A DNA stretch of 64,000 bases. It comes from Thermococcus barossii (lineage in GTDB: Archaea > Methanobacteriota_B > Thermococci > Thermococcales > Thermococcaceae). Where the stretch lies: contig NZ_CP015101.1 of the NCBI RefSeq assembly GCF_002214465.1, positions 1,309,013-1,373,012 on the forward strand, in the 5' to 3' direction. The position numbers were made by a program, and so were the translations under genes. Below, in pieces: positions 50,960 through 62,165 of this stretch (the first letter of the stretch is position 1; the number at the start of each line of letters is the position of its first letter). The notes under the pieces were generated by a model. The model did not search any database. It was not told where the DNA came from and worked only from the letters and a program-made list of their open reading frames with translations.

Positions 50960-51808
50960 TCAGAGGAAGAAGGGAAGCAGGAAAACCAGCGCCCCCAGGA
51001 GAAAAGCCGCCTCCATCCTCCTGAAGACCTCCCCTCTCCCGGCCCCGTTGAGCCAGCGCCGGAGCTGGAAGATAGCGAAGATCATGAAGGGCAGGAACGA
51101 AACGGAGAGGAGGGGATAATAGCCGAGGAGGCAGTAGACGACGACCATGAGGGAGGAGAGGGCAAAGAGAAGCATCCCGACCTTTATTCCCCTCTCCCGC
51201 CCGAGCCACGAGGCGGACGTTCTTGCCCCCAGGGCGAGGTCCTCATCTATGGTCGGTATCGCGAGTATCATGTGTCCGGCCGAGAGGAGAACGAAGAAGG
51301 GGAGGGAGTAAACGACCGCCCATCTTACCGGAAGGCCGAGGGACTCGAAGATGAGCCCCATCGTGACGGGGCCGTAGGTGAGGCCGTTGGTTAGCGAATC
51401 GACGAGGGGCCTCGCCTTGAAGCGCAGCGGAGGGGCGGAGTACGTTATGGCGAGGAAAGAGGCGATGAGCGTTATGACCATGGCCTTGATGGATATCAGC
51501 GCGGAAAGGGTAAGCGCCGGAATTAGGAGGCCGTAGCCGAGGAGTTTAGCGACCTTCAGGCTCACCTTTCCGCTCACGAGGGGGAGCTCGGTTCTGTTGG
51601 CCAGCAAATCCAGCTCGTAGTCGTGGTACTCGTTGATGACCAGGCCCGCCGACGTGACGAGAAAGACCACGAGCATCGCTATGAGAAAATCAGCCGTGAA
51701 AAAAACTCCGTAGTGGTAGCGCGCGATGGTAAAGGCCACTAAGCCCGGAACGAGGGACGGAAGGGCGAACTTGGGACGAAGAAGGGAAAGTAGAGCCCGG
51801 AGCTCCAC
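50960..51808 (-). CDS. UbiA-family prenyltransferase
   Basis: A 282-residue integral membrane protein with about nine helices. The first Asp-rich motif is NEYHDYELDLLANRTELPLVSG (residues ~59-80), the second PTIDEDLALGART (around 190). UbiA-type enzymes attach isoprenoid chains to acceptors such as quinone precursors or sn-glycerol derivatives. The acceptor is not known here. The GTG start follows the NADH oxidase stop within one base. Confidence 0.85.
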   Translation of the reverse strand: MELRALLSLLRPKFALPSLVPGLVAFTIARYHYGVFFTADFLIAMLVVFLVTSAGLVINEYHDYELDLLANRTELPLVSGKVSLKVAKLLGYGLLIPALTLSALISIKAMVITLIASFLAITYSAPPLRFKARPLVDSLTNGLTYGPVTMGLIFESLGLPVRWAVVYSLPFFVLLSAGHMILAIPTIDEDLALGARTSASWLGRERGIKVGMLLFALSSLMVVVYCLLGYYPLLSVSFLPFMIFAIFQLRRWLNGAGRGEVFRRMEAAFLLGALVFLLPFFL

Positions 51809-53128
51809 TCAGCGGAACCTCCTGAGGGCCATTTCAGCGGCGACGCTTATCGGGTCAATCGTCGGGCTTACCGGTGGGGCGTAGGCGGTCTCAAGGTAAA
51901 CGACGTCATCAATCGTTGCGCCCTTCTGCGCTAAAGCCGAGAGCGTCATTATCCTGCCCCAGACGCGCTCGCCGCCGACTATCTGCGCGCCGATTAGCTT
52001 TCTATCGTCTTTCCGGAAGATGACCTTGACGGTTATCGGCTTGCCGCCGGGGTAGTACTCGGGTTTTGTGCTTCCCTTGAACTTGCCAACGGCTATCGCA
52101 ATGCCCTCCCTCTTCGCCCTCTCCTCAGTTACCCCGAAGGTGCCTATCTCAAGGCCGAAGAGCTCGGTTATAGCCGTGTTGAAGACCGGCCTGAAGGCGA
52201 CGTTCTTTCCGGCTATGTGCTCCGCTGCCACTTTCGCCATTCTTACCGCACTCGTCCCGAGCTGGCTGAGTATCCTTTGCCCGGTAACGGCATCAATGAC
52301 CTCCGCGCAGTCGCCTATCGCGTAGATGTCCGGGTCGCTCGTCTGGAGGTGCTCGTTCACGACTATTCCGCGGTTCACCTCAAGCCCCGCCGCCTTGGCG
52401 AGGTCAACGTTGGCCCTCACACCGGTGGCAACGAGCACGAGATCGGCCGGGACTTCCTCATCGCCTATCCTGACCGCCCTGACCGGGCTTCCGATTATCT
52501 CGCTAACTCCCTCGTTGAAGCGGAAAGTTATGTTGTGCTTCTCCATCTCGGCCTGGACGAGCTTGGCGGTGTCTTTGTCGAGCATGGTCGGCATGAGCCT
52601 GTCCATGAGCTCAACAATTAGAACCTCCATGCCGAGCTTCGCGAAGGCCTCCGCGCCTTCAAGGCCGATTAAACCGGCGCCGATGACAACTGCCTTTTTC
52701 GGCTTCTTCTCGGCTATGTAGGCCTTTATCCTTCTCACGTCGTCGAGGCTCTTGAGGGTGAACACTCCCTCGTTCTCCACGCCCTTGATGGGTGGAACAA
52801 AGGCCTTAGAGCCAACCGCCAGGACAAGCTTGTCGTAGGGGACTTCGCCCTTGTCAGTGATTACAGCCTTCCTCTCGCGGTCTATTGCCCTGACCTCGGT
52901 GTTGAGCATGAGCTGGATCTTCTGCTTCTCGTAGAACTCGTTGGGGAAGACTATGACGTCCTCGGGCTTCTCTATCGTGCCGCTGATGACGTGCGGCAGG
53001 GCGCAGGGGGAGTACTGCATCGTTTCCTCCTTTCCGATGACGATGATCTCGGCCTTCCTGTCGAGCTTGCGCATGAAGAGGGCGAAGTTGCTTCCGGCAG
53101 TTCCAGAACCTATTACGACGATTTTCAT
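51809..53128 (-). CDS. NAD(P)H oxidase/CoA-disulfide-reductase-family flavoprotein
   Basis: A 439-residue pyridine-nucleotide-disulfide oxidoreductase. IVVIGSGTAGSNFALFMRKL binds FAD; the redox Cys is in MQYSPCALPHV (about residue 42); AVVIGAGLIGLEGAEAFAKLG binds NADH; IYAIGDCAEV is the second FAD loop. Such thermococcal enzymes reduce oxygen, CoA-disulfide or sulfur species using NAD(P)H; the single Cys favours CoA-persulfide chemistry. ATG 53128 follows GGTGGTG. It is adjacent to and probably cotranscribed with UbiA. Confidence 0.88.
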   Translation of the reverse strand: MKIVVIGSGTAGSNFALFMRKLDRKAEIIVIGKEETMQYSPCALPHVISGTIEKPEDVIVFPNEFYEKQKIQLMLNTEVRAIDRERKAVITDKGEVPYDKLVLAVGSKAFVPPIKGVENEGVFTLKSLDDVRRIKAYIAEKKPKKAVVIGAGLIGLEGAEAFAKLGMEVLIVELMDRLMPTMLDKDTAKLVQAEMEKHNITFRFNEGVSEIIGSPVRAVRIGDEEVPADLVLVATGVRANVDLAKAAGLEVNRGIVVNEHLQTSDPDIYAIGDCAEVIDAVTGQRILSQLGTSAVRMAKVAAEHIAGKNVAFRPVFNTAITELFGLEIGTFGVTEERAKREGIAIAVGKFKGSTKPEYYPGGKPITVKVIFRKDDRKLIGAQIVGGERVWGRIMTLSALAQKGATIDDVVYLETAYAPPVSPTIDPISVAAEMALRRFR

Positions 53129-53183
53129 GAGCACCACCGGAGGGAGAAGGGCGAGGAGGTATAAAAAGTTGGCCTTGGCAAAG

Positions 53184-55171
53184 TCAGCGCATCCACTTTC
53201 TCGCTATCACCGCGACGATGAGTGCCATGAAGACGGCGCCGGTGAGGGCTTCGAGGGCGCTTAGGGCCTTCAGCCAGCCGGTCGGGTGCATGTCGCCGTA
53301 GCCGAGGGTGGTGAATGTAACCATGCTGTAATACAAGATGTCTAAGACGCCTTTAGGCCCCGAAATATCCATCGGTTTGCACATAATATCCGGACTTGGG
53401 ACGCATATCGAGCCCAGTGGGTTGAGTGTTGTACAAAATGAAGATACAATCCACAAAATACCAAAAATTCCTGTTGAGTGTATGATCAATTTCGTTCTAG
53501 CCTCTCTCTTAGACCATATATCAAAGAATTGGGAAGTGAACGCTCCACATAAAATGGAAAAGATTCCCAAAGTTATGATAAAGCCCAAGTTTATCCCAAA
53601 ATACGAACGCTGACTAAAGGCATATACTGTAGGAAAAACCACAAGTGGAATAACCAACCCCATATACAAAAGTCTCGCCCATCCTGTGCCATAATTCGAA
53701 AAGAGATCTCCAAGCAACCATTCTAAAAAATTATACAGCATTGCCTTAAATATGGGCCACTTTTTCCCAGAGGCTTTAGCCTCTTTCATCCTAATCTTTC
53801 TTCTAGCACGCATCCCCACAACAAACATTTGGTCAGCTTCATCTCGCTTTCCTTCTTTTTCAAAGCTTAAACGTTGAACTCTTGCGGCCTCTTGGAGGGA
53901 ATATGTGTAATTTGGTGAGTTAAAATCGAACAGTTCTTTCAACTGACTTTCAATCTCCTTAACGGCATTTTCTATGTTAGATGTTGGTAGCATCACAAGG
54001 CTAACTCCTTGTCGAAAATCACAATTTGAAAATTCTAATTTTTCTTGAAACTTGGGTTTAGGCTCCTTGGAAAAGTCATCCTCCACAAAAATCAAGCGTT
54101 TTCCAAAAGTGGAACCATTGAAGATAGCGTCTCTTTCAAATTTCGCTGATTGGAATTCCACTATTTTTTTAAATTCGACATCCTCAAAGTGAACATTGCC
54201 GTAGAACCTTGCGTTCTTAAAGCTCGCTTCCTTCTCAAACACTGCAAAGTCAAAAATCACATTATCAAACCTTGAATGATTAAATGTAACTTCGTCCTTA
54301 AACGTGGAATGTTTGAAAATGGTTTGCCCCTTAAAAACAACCCATGAGAAGAGGTGAACCGTATCCGAAGTCATTTTCATTGTATCTGTATTTATACTCC
54401 CGAACTTGGTGGCAATATAAAAGATTGTATCTGTAAAATTAGCATTTTCGAGCTCTGAGCCATGAAATGATACCTCCTCCCCTTCGCTTCCCTTAAATGT
54501 TGCTTTAATAAATTTGGCGCTCTTGTAAATTTTTGCGTAAAGAAAGTTAACTTTCCCTACGAATGTAGCATGTGAGAAATCTACTCCTTCCATAAACTTT
54601 GTCTCTGAAAAATCGGTTCCCTGCATAAATTCCACGTTGACAAAGTATGCCATTTTTTCAAACTTTGCATTTTCAAACGATGCAGATCCCTTAAAAGACG
54701 AGAATCCCATAACCAAAGCGTTTTTAATCAAATCTGGCTCAGTAACCTTCTTGGATTTGTGAAGAGAGCCGATGACCACCCAAAATATACTTCTCCGTTG
54801 AATTTTGAATTGTCAAATTTTGCATCTTTGTTAAATACTGCACCCGAAAAATCAGCATTATCTTCAAACGTTGCTCCGGTAAAGTCAGCATCATTTTCAA
54901 ACGTTGCATCTGTAAACTTAGCGGGTTTTTTAAAATGTGAATAACTAAAATTCATATCTCTATATTCTGGAAACACAAAACCTCCTGCATCTATTTCTTC
55001 TGCAAAAACCCATCCCTTGTTCCAAGGCAACTTATACCCAAAGAACTCCAACACAAACTTGTTATAGAACTCCCTCGCTTCCTCCTCACTCTTGTTCGGC
55101 TTGTGGAAGATGCAGTACTCTTGGTCGGCCGTCCCGGGATCACAGTTCCTGAAGTGTGCCATCTTACACAT
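53184..55171 (-). pseudogene. Pentapeptide-repeat-like protein fused to a K+-channel pore, split by a frameshift
   Basis: Two overlapping frames make one protein of about 660 residues. The first (55171-54728) has a Cys-rich N-terminus (MCKMAHFRNCD...YCIFH), then F-x-x-A-x-F repeats (FTDATFENDADFTGATFEDNADF...). The second (54779-53184) continues the repeats (ASFENAKFEKMAYF), then a region of about 100 residues, two or more membrane helices, and the pore FTTLGYGDMHPTG. Loss or gain of bases at about 54730-54779 breaks it, although the overlap could in principle permit reinitiation. The gene is markedly AT-rich except for its last ~150 bp, so acquisition from elsewhere is likely. Confidence 0.65.
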
Positions 55172-55252
55172 GAGAGTATGTTACTCAACATACCAATAAA
55201 AGGTTTATGGTCTATTGAAGGATATTTACATTCAAATCATAAAGAAAAAACC

Positions 55253-57162
<1,910 letters not shown>

Positions 57163-57170
<8 letters not shown>

Positions 57171-57435
57171 CGGCACCACCCACTATGACCTCTACGCGGA
57201 CCGGCCTGGTCGGAACCCTCGCACGGGGCAGCGGAATGTCCTCCTGCTTTCTTCCGGTCTTCCTCGCGAGTATGCCAAGCACTATCGGGATGCACGTCCT
57301 TCCCTGGCAGGGGCCCATTCCTATGCGGAGGAGCCTTTTGAGCTCCTCGATGTCGGTAATTCCAGAATCGATGAGCGCCTCGACCTCCTCAACGGTGACA
57401 TCGTTACAGCGGCAGACTATTTTCTTCCCGGCCAT
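57163..57435 (-). CDS. pdhX: PDH2 small BFD-like [2Fe-2S] subunit
   Basis: A 90-residue bacterioferritin-associated-ferredoxin-like protein with KIVCRCNDVTVEEVEALID and RIGMGPCQGRTCIPIV, i.e. four Cys in the C-x-C...C-x4-C pattern that binds [2Fe-2S]. It carries electrons between PDH2 subunits. The same domain is fused to the C-terminus of PDH1 alpha (37722). ATG 57435 follows GGTGAT; an in-frame GTG at 57459 overlaps the preceding ORF's stop. Confidence 0.88.
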
Positions 57436-57455
57436 TTTCATCACCTCTCGACCCC

Positions 57456-57647
57456 TCACAGCCCTTTCTTCGAAAGCGCTGGCGGAATGTTTCTGACTCC
57501 AACACAGGCTTCCACGACATTGGGTGCCCTCACAAGTGATGCCACTCCACTGTTCACCCCTGAAATGTGCCCTTCGGGCATGTGAGTGTGAACCCTACTG
57601 AGGTGTTCCATCTCCTGGCACCCATCGGATAGGATCTCGACGGTCAT
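57456..57647 (-). CDS. Unrecognised 63-aa ORF inside the PDH2 operon
   Basis: The ORF exactly fills the gap between pdhF and pdhX. Its ATG overlaps the pdhF stop (ATGA) after a good GGTGGTGAG site, and its stop overlaps or abuts pdhX. The 63 residues contain two Cys (positions 10, 49) and several His (HLSRVHTHMPEGH), suggestive of metal binding. I do not recognise it in the known pdhA-F-X-B set. It may be an extra subunit, an assembly factor or a fortuitous ORF. Confidence 0.5.
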   Translation of the reverse strand: MTVEILSDGCQEMEHLSRVHTHMPEGHISGVNSGVASLVRAPNVVEACVGVRNIPPALSKKGL

Positions 57648-58150
57648 TCTCTCACCACCTTAATCGCCCTAACCTCCCAGGCCAGCTCTATCGGCACCTC
57701 AACGGTGATTATCGGTGTATCTCCCTTGCTCTTTTCCCTGGGAACTACCGTGATCACCTTCCCCCTTCCGACCGGCTCGCCGACCCTGTTGAGCAGTATT
57801 ACCTCCTCGCCCCGCTTGGGCAGCGGAAGAAGCTCGTGGGGCATCGTTATCCTTGCCTTGTCGCCAACGTAGTGCACCATGAAGAAGGCCAAGCCCGGGC
57901 ATATCTGGACGCAGAGGGAGCAGCCAATGCACCTGTCGTAGTCCACAATCGGTAAATCGTTCGGGGTGGGCATGCTTATCGCGTTGGTCGGACATATCTC
58001 CCTGCACGGGGCGCACGGAATCTCCTGCGGGCATTCCGGAATCGCTACCGGTCTTTTCCTCAGCCGCTCATCGCTCGGCAGGGGGATGAACTTTTCAAGC
58101 TCCTCGGGAGTGATGTAACCGTTTCTGAGGTAGGCGGGGATTTCACTCAT
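57644..58150 (-). CDS. pdhF: PDH2 electron-transfer subunit with two-cluster ferredoxin domain
   Basis: A 168-residue protein. A first Cys set (PECPQEIPCAPCREICPTNAI) and a second (CIGCSLCVQICPGLAF) bind iron-sulfur clusters of the 2[4Fe-4S] type. The C-terminal ~80 residues form a beta domain (ITVEVPIELAWEVRAIKVV). It accepts electrons in the dye-linked proline dehydrogenase complex. The start overlaps pdhA by four bases (ATGA). Confidence 0.9.
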   Translation of the reverse strand: MSEIPAYLRNGYITPEELEKFIPLPSDERLRKRPVAIPECPQEIPCAPCREICPTNAISMPTPNDLPIVDYDRCIGCSLCVQICPGLAFFMVHYVGDKARITMPHELLPLPKRGEEVILLNRVGEPVGRGKVITVVPREKSKGDTPIITVEVPIELAWEVRAIKVVRE

Positions 58151-59583
58151 TCTCTCACCACCAGAGCCTTCTTAATCCCCTCAAGCACGTGCCTGCCGAA
58201 GGGGCCGGAGCGGAACTCTACGAGGTCCTTCTGGGCTTTCTCCATCTCCTTCAGCCAGCTTTCGTCCGCTATTCCGAGTCTCAGCGCTGCCGCGATTCCG
58301 GCGACCTTGCCCTCAAGCATGGCCGTCGTGGCCTCCTCTATTCCAGCCGAATCTCCTGCGACGAATATTCCCCTGACCGTTGTTTCCATACACTCGTCGC
58401 GGACCGCAACGTGGCCGCTCAGCTCGCGTACGTAGCGTATCTGACAGCCGGCCTGGTGGAGGAGCTCGATGCTCGGCCTCAGTCCAACGGCGAGGGCTAT
58501 GACATCGACCTCGAAGGTCTTCTCAGTTCCTGGAATGACCTGCCATTTCTCGTCCAGCTGAGCTACGACCGCCCTTTCAACCTTCTCCTTTCCCTCGGCA
58601 CGGAGAATCGTGTGTCTCGTGAGTATCGGGACTCCAAGCCTTCTAACCTTGGCAGCATGGACGAAGTAGCCGCCGACCTTCGGCATGGCCTCGACTATCG
58701 CCTTCACCTCAACGCCCGCCTGGATGAGCTGATACGCCAGAATAAGTCCCACGTTGCCGGCCCCAACGATAAGAACCCTGTCGCCGGGCTTGACGCCGTA
58801 GGTGTTCATGAGCGTCTGTATAGCTCCGGCACCGTAGATTCCGGGCAGATCGTTGTTCTCGAAGGGTATCATCTTCTCCATCGCACCGGTCGCCACTATG
58901 ACCGCCCTTCCGCGGAATTCTATCAGTTCACGGTTGTTTTTAACCGCCAGAACGAGCTTCTCGTCGCCGTCCTGGAAGATTCCAACAGCAGACGTCTCCA
59001 GGAATATTTCGATGTTCTCCCTCTTCCTGGCTTCATCCTCAAGAATTTTGGCTATCTCCACGCCCCTAACACCCGCGAACTGCTCGCGCTTGCCGAAGAA
59101 CTTGTGGGTCTGCTTGACGAGCTGGCCGCCGAGCATGGGGTTCTCATCGAAGAGAACAACCTTCGCACCAGCATCCGCCGCGTGTATGGCCGCCATCAGA
59201 CCTGCGGGACCTCCGCCGATTATCACGATGTCCGCCCTCACGACCTTTGCGTTCCTGAACTCCGGTGGCTTTGCATCCCTCGGCAGCTTGGCCTTTCCGT
59301 GCTGGCGCTCTATGACCATTCCGTCCTCGACGAGGGTTATGCACGTCCTCACGTTGGGAATCCCGTTCACGACCATCAGGCAGGAGGAGCACTTTCCGAT
59401 GGCGCAGAAGAGACCTCTGGGCCTCTTCTCGTTGGCTGAATAGTTCAGGACCCGTATTCCTGCCGCATGGAGGGCCGTTGCTATCGTTTCGCCCTCGTAG
59501 GCTTTGATGGGCTTTCCCTCAAAGTATATTGTAACCTCTCTGCCGCGCTCAAAACGCAGAACAGGATGCTCAGTTAAGCGCAC
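58147..59583 (-). CDS. pdhA: PDH2 alpha subunit with [2Fe-2S] N-terminus and FAD domain
   Basis: A 478-residue NADH-dehydrogenase-like subunit. The N-terminal Fer2-4 domain (EVTIYFEGKPIKAYEGETIATALHAAG) carries the Cys set CAIGKCSSCLMVVNG ... RTC. FAD and NAD domains follow (IVIIGGGPAGLMAAIHAADAG, and VLIVGAGNVGLILAYQL), with a conserved GDSAGIEEATTAMLEG near the end. In contrast to PDH1 alpha, there is no C-terminal BFD domain. GTG start follows GGTGAT. First gene of the pdh operon. Confidence 0.9.
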   Translation of the reverse strand: MRLTEHPVLRFERGREVTIYFEGKPIKAYEGETIATALHAAGIRVLNYSANEKRPRGLFCAIGKCSSCLMVVNGIPNVRTCITLVEDGMVIERQHGKAKLPRDAKPPEFRNAKVVRADIVIIGGGPAGLMAAIHAADAGAKVVLFDENPMLGGQLVKQTHKFFGKREQFAGVRGVEIAKILEDEARKRENIEIFLETSAVGIFQDGDEKLVLAVKNNRELIEFRGRAVIVATGAMEKMIPFENNDLPGIYGAGAIQTLMNTYGVKPGDRVLIVGAGNVGLILAYQLIQAGVEVKAIVEAMPKVGGYFVHAAKVRRLGVPILTRHTILRAEGKEKVERAVVAQLDEKWQVIPGTEKTFEVDVIALAVGLRPSIELLHQAGCQIRYVRELSGHVAVRDECMETTVRGIFVAGDSAGIEEATTAMLEGKVAGIAAALRLGIADESWLKEMEKAQKDLVEFRSGPFGRHVLEGIKKALVVRE

Positions 59584-59674
59584 GGTGTATCACCCATGCA
59601 CCTATTCGTTCACGCATTTATGAAAATTTTTCAATCCGAAGGTTCTTCACCTTTGGTTTCAGGGACTACCAAAG

Positions 59675-59686
59675 CTTTATATATCG
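59675..59686 (+). promoter_or_regulatory. SRP RNA promoter (TATA box)
   Basis: CTTTATATAT lies about 25 bp upstream of the SRP RNA 5' end at 59705. Confidence 0.5.
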
Positions 59687-59704
59687 GCGGCTTTAGATTA
59701 CTCT

Positions 59705-60022
59705 GGCGGCGGGCTAGGCCGGGGGGTTCGGCGTCCCCTGTAACCGGAAACCGTCGATATGCCGGGGCCGAAGCCCGGGGGGCGGTTCCCGAAGCCGTCC
59801 CCGGAAGCCGGGGCACAACGGTGATCCCTCGTCCCACGGGGCCGGCGGTGGGCGGGGTCCGGCTGGAGGGCCGGACTAACGCCCTTTACCCGCCGAACCC
59901 CGCCAGGCCCGGAAGGGAGCAGCGGTAGGCGGGACGTTCGGCGCTCGTGGGGTAGCGGGGGTGAGCGAGCCCCGGTGGAAGGGAACGGTGGAGGGTTCCC
60001 ACCCCCGGGCGCGCCCGCCGCC
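59705..60022 (+). ncRNA. Signal recognition particle 7S RNA
   Basis: This very GC-rich sequence has the features of archaeal SRP RNA. Its 5' end GGCGGCGGGC (59705-59714) pairs perfectly with GCCCGCCGCC (60013-60022). Domain IV shows the invariant core CCAGGCCCGGAAGGGAGCAG (59899-59918), which binds SRP54 and carries the GGAA tetraloop. The Alu-like 5' domain (gtaaccgg) is present, and the length of ~318 nt suits Thermococcales. With SRP19 and SRP54 it targets proteins to the membrane. The transcript ends before a short T-tract. Confidence 0.95.
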
Positions 60023-60069
60023 ACTAAACTTTTAGTGTTTTTTCGCGTACCGGTTCCTGGTGATTATGA

Positions 60070-61068
60070 ATGCATCCAAAGATAGGCTCACTTCTCGCGA
60101 GGTTCCCCAGGGTAGAACTCATTGGATGGGAGACTCCGATTCAGTACCTTCCGAAGATAAGCTCGATGGTGGGCGCTGACGTCTACGTCAAGCGCGATGA
60201 CCTCACGGGCTTTGGAATCGGCGGGAACAAGATAAGGAAGCTCGAATTCCTGCTCGGAGATGCTATAGCCAGCGGCGCTGATACGGTGATAACCCTCGGT
60301 GCCGTGCACTCCAACCATGCCTTCGTGACAGCGCTGGCCGCGAAGAGCCTCGGTCTCGACGTCATTTTGGTTCTCAGGGGGAAGGAGGAGCTCAAGGGGA
60401 ACTACCTCCTCGACAAGCTTGTTGGAATAGAAACGAGGGTCTTTGAGGCAGAGAAGACGGCAGACCTGGTTCCAATGGCGGAAGAGATAGCCGAGGAGCT
60501 GAGGGCGGAGGGCAGAAGGCCGTACCTGATCCCGATAGGCGGCGCCTCCCCGGTCGGGACCCTAGGATATGTGGGGGGAGCTGGGGAGATAGCCTCGCAG
60601 GCGAAAAAGCTCGGCATCGAGTTTGACACCGTGGTTGATGCCGTCGGCAGCGGTGGCACCTTGGCGGGGATAACCCTCGGTCTGAGCCTTCTGGGGAGCA
60701 GAACCGAGCCCGTGGGAATGGGCGTCGGGATATTCACGGGCAGCATGGAGAACAGGATACTGGAGCTGGCCGCGGAAACGCGGAGACTCATTGGAGCTAA
60801 GTGCAAAATCAAAAAGCCAAGGATACACGACTACAGCTTCGGCGCCTACGGGAAAATCGTGAAAGAGGTGGGAGAAACCATAAGACTCGTGGCGAAGCTT
60901 GAGGGGATACTCCTCGACCCGGTCTACACCGGAAAGGCCTTCCACGGCCTCATGGAGCTGGCCCAAACGGGGGAGCTCGGCGAAACCGTGCTCTTCATCC
61001 ACACGGGAGGGACGCCCGGACTGTTCCACTACGGCGAGGAGATGCTCAGACTCATGCAAAACCCTTAA
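60070..61068 (+). CDS. ACC deaminase/D-cysteine desulfhydrase-family PLP enzyme
   Basis: A 332-residue fold-type II PLP protein. The PLP-Lys motif is GFGIGGNKIRKLEFLLGDA (Lys near residue 50), with the phosphate-binding GGASPVGTLGYVGG and the SNHAF loop. In P. horikoshii the relative was first named an ACC deaminase, but such enzymes may act on D-cysteine. The ATG at 60070 follows GGTGAT by five bases and begins 47 bp after the SRP RNA. Confidence 0.88.
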   Translation: MHPKIGSLLARFPRVELIGWETPIQYLPKISSMVGADVYVKRDDLTGFGIGGNKIRKLEFLLGDAIASGADTVITLGAVHSNHAFVTALAAKSLGLDVILVLRGKEELKGNYLLDKLVGIETRVFEAEKTADLVPMAEEIAEELRAEGRRPYLIPIGGASPVGTLGYVGGAGEIASQAKKLGIEFDTVVDAVGSGGTLAGITLGLSLLGSRTEPVGMGVGIFTGSMENRILELAAETRRLIGAKCKIKKPRIHDYSFGAYGKIVKEVGETIRLVAKLEGILLDPVYTGKAFHGLMELAQTGELGETVLFIHTGGTPGLFHYGEEMLRLMQNP

Positions 61069-61103
61069 AGCCACTCCATCTTTTTTGACTTCGAGGTGTT
61101 AAG

Positions 61104-62009
61104 ATGGCGAGCCTTGAGGTCGAGCTTTTCGGGATAAAATTCGAGAACCCGCTCATTCTCGCATCTGGAATAAATGACAAGGTGCCGGAGCAGTGGATTA
61201 GGGCGCACGAGGAGGGCGCCGGCGGCGTGGTTACGAAATCCATCGGCATCGAACCGAGGGAGGGCTACGATAATCCCACCATCGTCGAACTGCCCTGCGG
61301 TCTCATCAACGCGATGGGACTGCCCAACCCAGGCTGGAGGGGATTTCTTGAGATGGTCGAGGGCTATACGTTTGACTTCCCGCTCATAGTCTCAATTTTC
61401 GGTGGAACGCCTGAAGAGTTCGCCTTTCTGGCTGAGAAACTCAGCGGCGTTGCCCATGCCTTTGAGCTGAACCTCAGCTGTCCCCACGCAAAAGGCTACG
61501 GCATGGAGATAGGGCAAAACCCAGAGAACGTCTATAAAGTCGTTAGGGCCGTCAAGGACGCCACCGATAGACCGGTCATAGCGAAGCTGACGCCCAACAT
61601 AGATGACATAACCAAGCTCGGTTTAGCTGCCGAAAAGGCTGGAGCTGACGCAGTCTCGGCAATAAACACCCTCAAGGCCATAGCGATTGACGTTTACGCC
61701 AGGAGGCCGGTTCTCAGCAACAGGGTAGGCGGCTACTCTGGACCTGGAATCAAGCCGGTCGCCCTTCGTGCGGTCTACGACCTGGCGAGAACGCTTGATA
61801 TTCCTATTATAGGAATAGGAGGAATAACCACCTGGCAGGATGCCGTCGAGTTCCTCCTTGCTGGAGCTTCAGCTCTGCAGATAGGCACCGCTGTCTCACT
61901 CCGCGGGTGGAAAGTATTCAGGGAAATAAACGATGGAATTTTGGGGTATCTTGAAGAAGAAGGCTTTTCGAGCGTTGAGGAGATAGTCGGACTGGCGCTG
62001 GAGGAGTAA
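61104..62009 (+). CDS. pyrD: Dihydroorotate dehydrogenase, class 1B type
   Basis: A 301-residue FMN-dependent TIM barrel. ENPLILASGIN opens the fold; LNLSCPHAKGYGMEIGQ contains the catalytic Cys of class 1B; GGITTWQDAVEFLLAGASALQIGT binds the FMN phosphate. It oxidises dihydroorotate in pyrimidine synthesis, using electrons passed to NAD by a separate electron-transfer subunit (not in this window). Good SD (GAGGTG) precedes the ATG. Confidence 0.93.
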   Translation: MASLEVELFGIKFENPLILASGINDKVPEQWIRAHEEGAGGVVTKSIGIEPREGYDNPTIVELPCGLINAMGLPNPGWRGFLEMVEGYTFDFPLIVSIFGGTPEEFAFLAEKLSGVAHAFELNLSCPHAKGYGMEIGQNPENVYKVVRAVKDATDRPVIAKLTPNIDDITKLGLAAEKAGADAVSAINTLKAIAIDVYARRPVLSNRVGGYSGPGIKPVALRAVYDLARTLDIPIIGIGGITTWQDAVEFLLAGASALQIGTAVSLRGWKVFREINDGILGYLEEEGFSSVEEIVGLALEE

Positions 62010-62165
62010 AACATGAAGGAATGGGAAACAATCTCGTTGGGCAGGGATTTGAGTCCCGAAGAAATAGAGAAAGCCACAGAAGAAGCTCTCAACGAGGCCA
62101 CAAGTGACATCGAACTCCCAGAAAACTTTAAACCATCAAAATCGGATTTGAGCGGGGTGGGAAAA

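Noticed and set aside
55173-55185. Palindrome GAGTATGTTACTC upstream of the channel gene as an operator
   Set aside because: Short (5-3-5) and in AT-rich DNA where such palindromes are frequent by chance; no TATA arrangement supports it.
58189-59439. 416-codon plus-strand ORF over pdhA of PDH2
   Set aside because: Antisense to a gene with clear FAD and [2Fe-2S] motifs; the translation has no recognisable features.
59690-60030. Plus and minus ORFs across the SRP RNA
   Set aside because: The sequence folds as SRP RNA with perfectly paired ends; the ORFs are accidental in GC-rich RNA.
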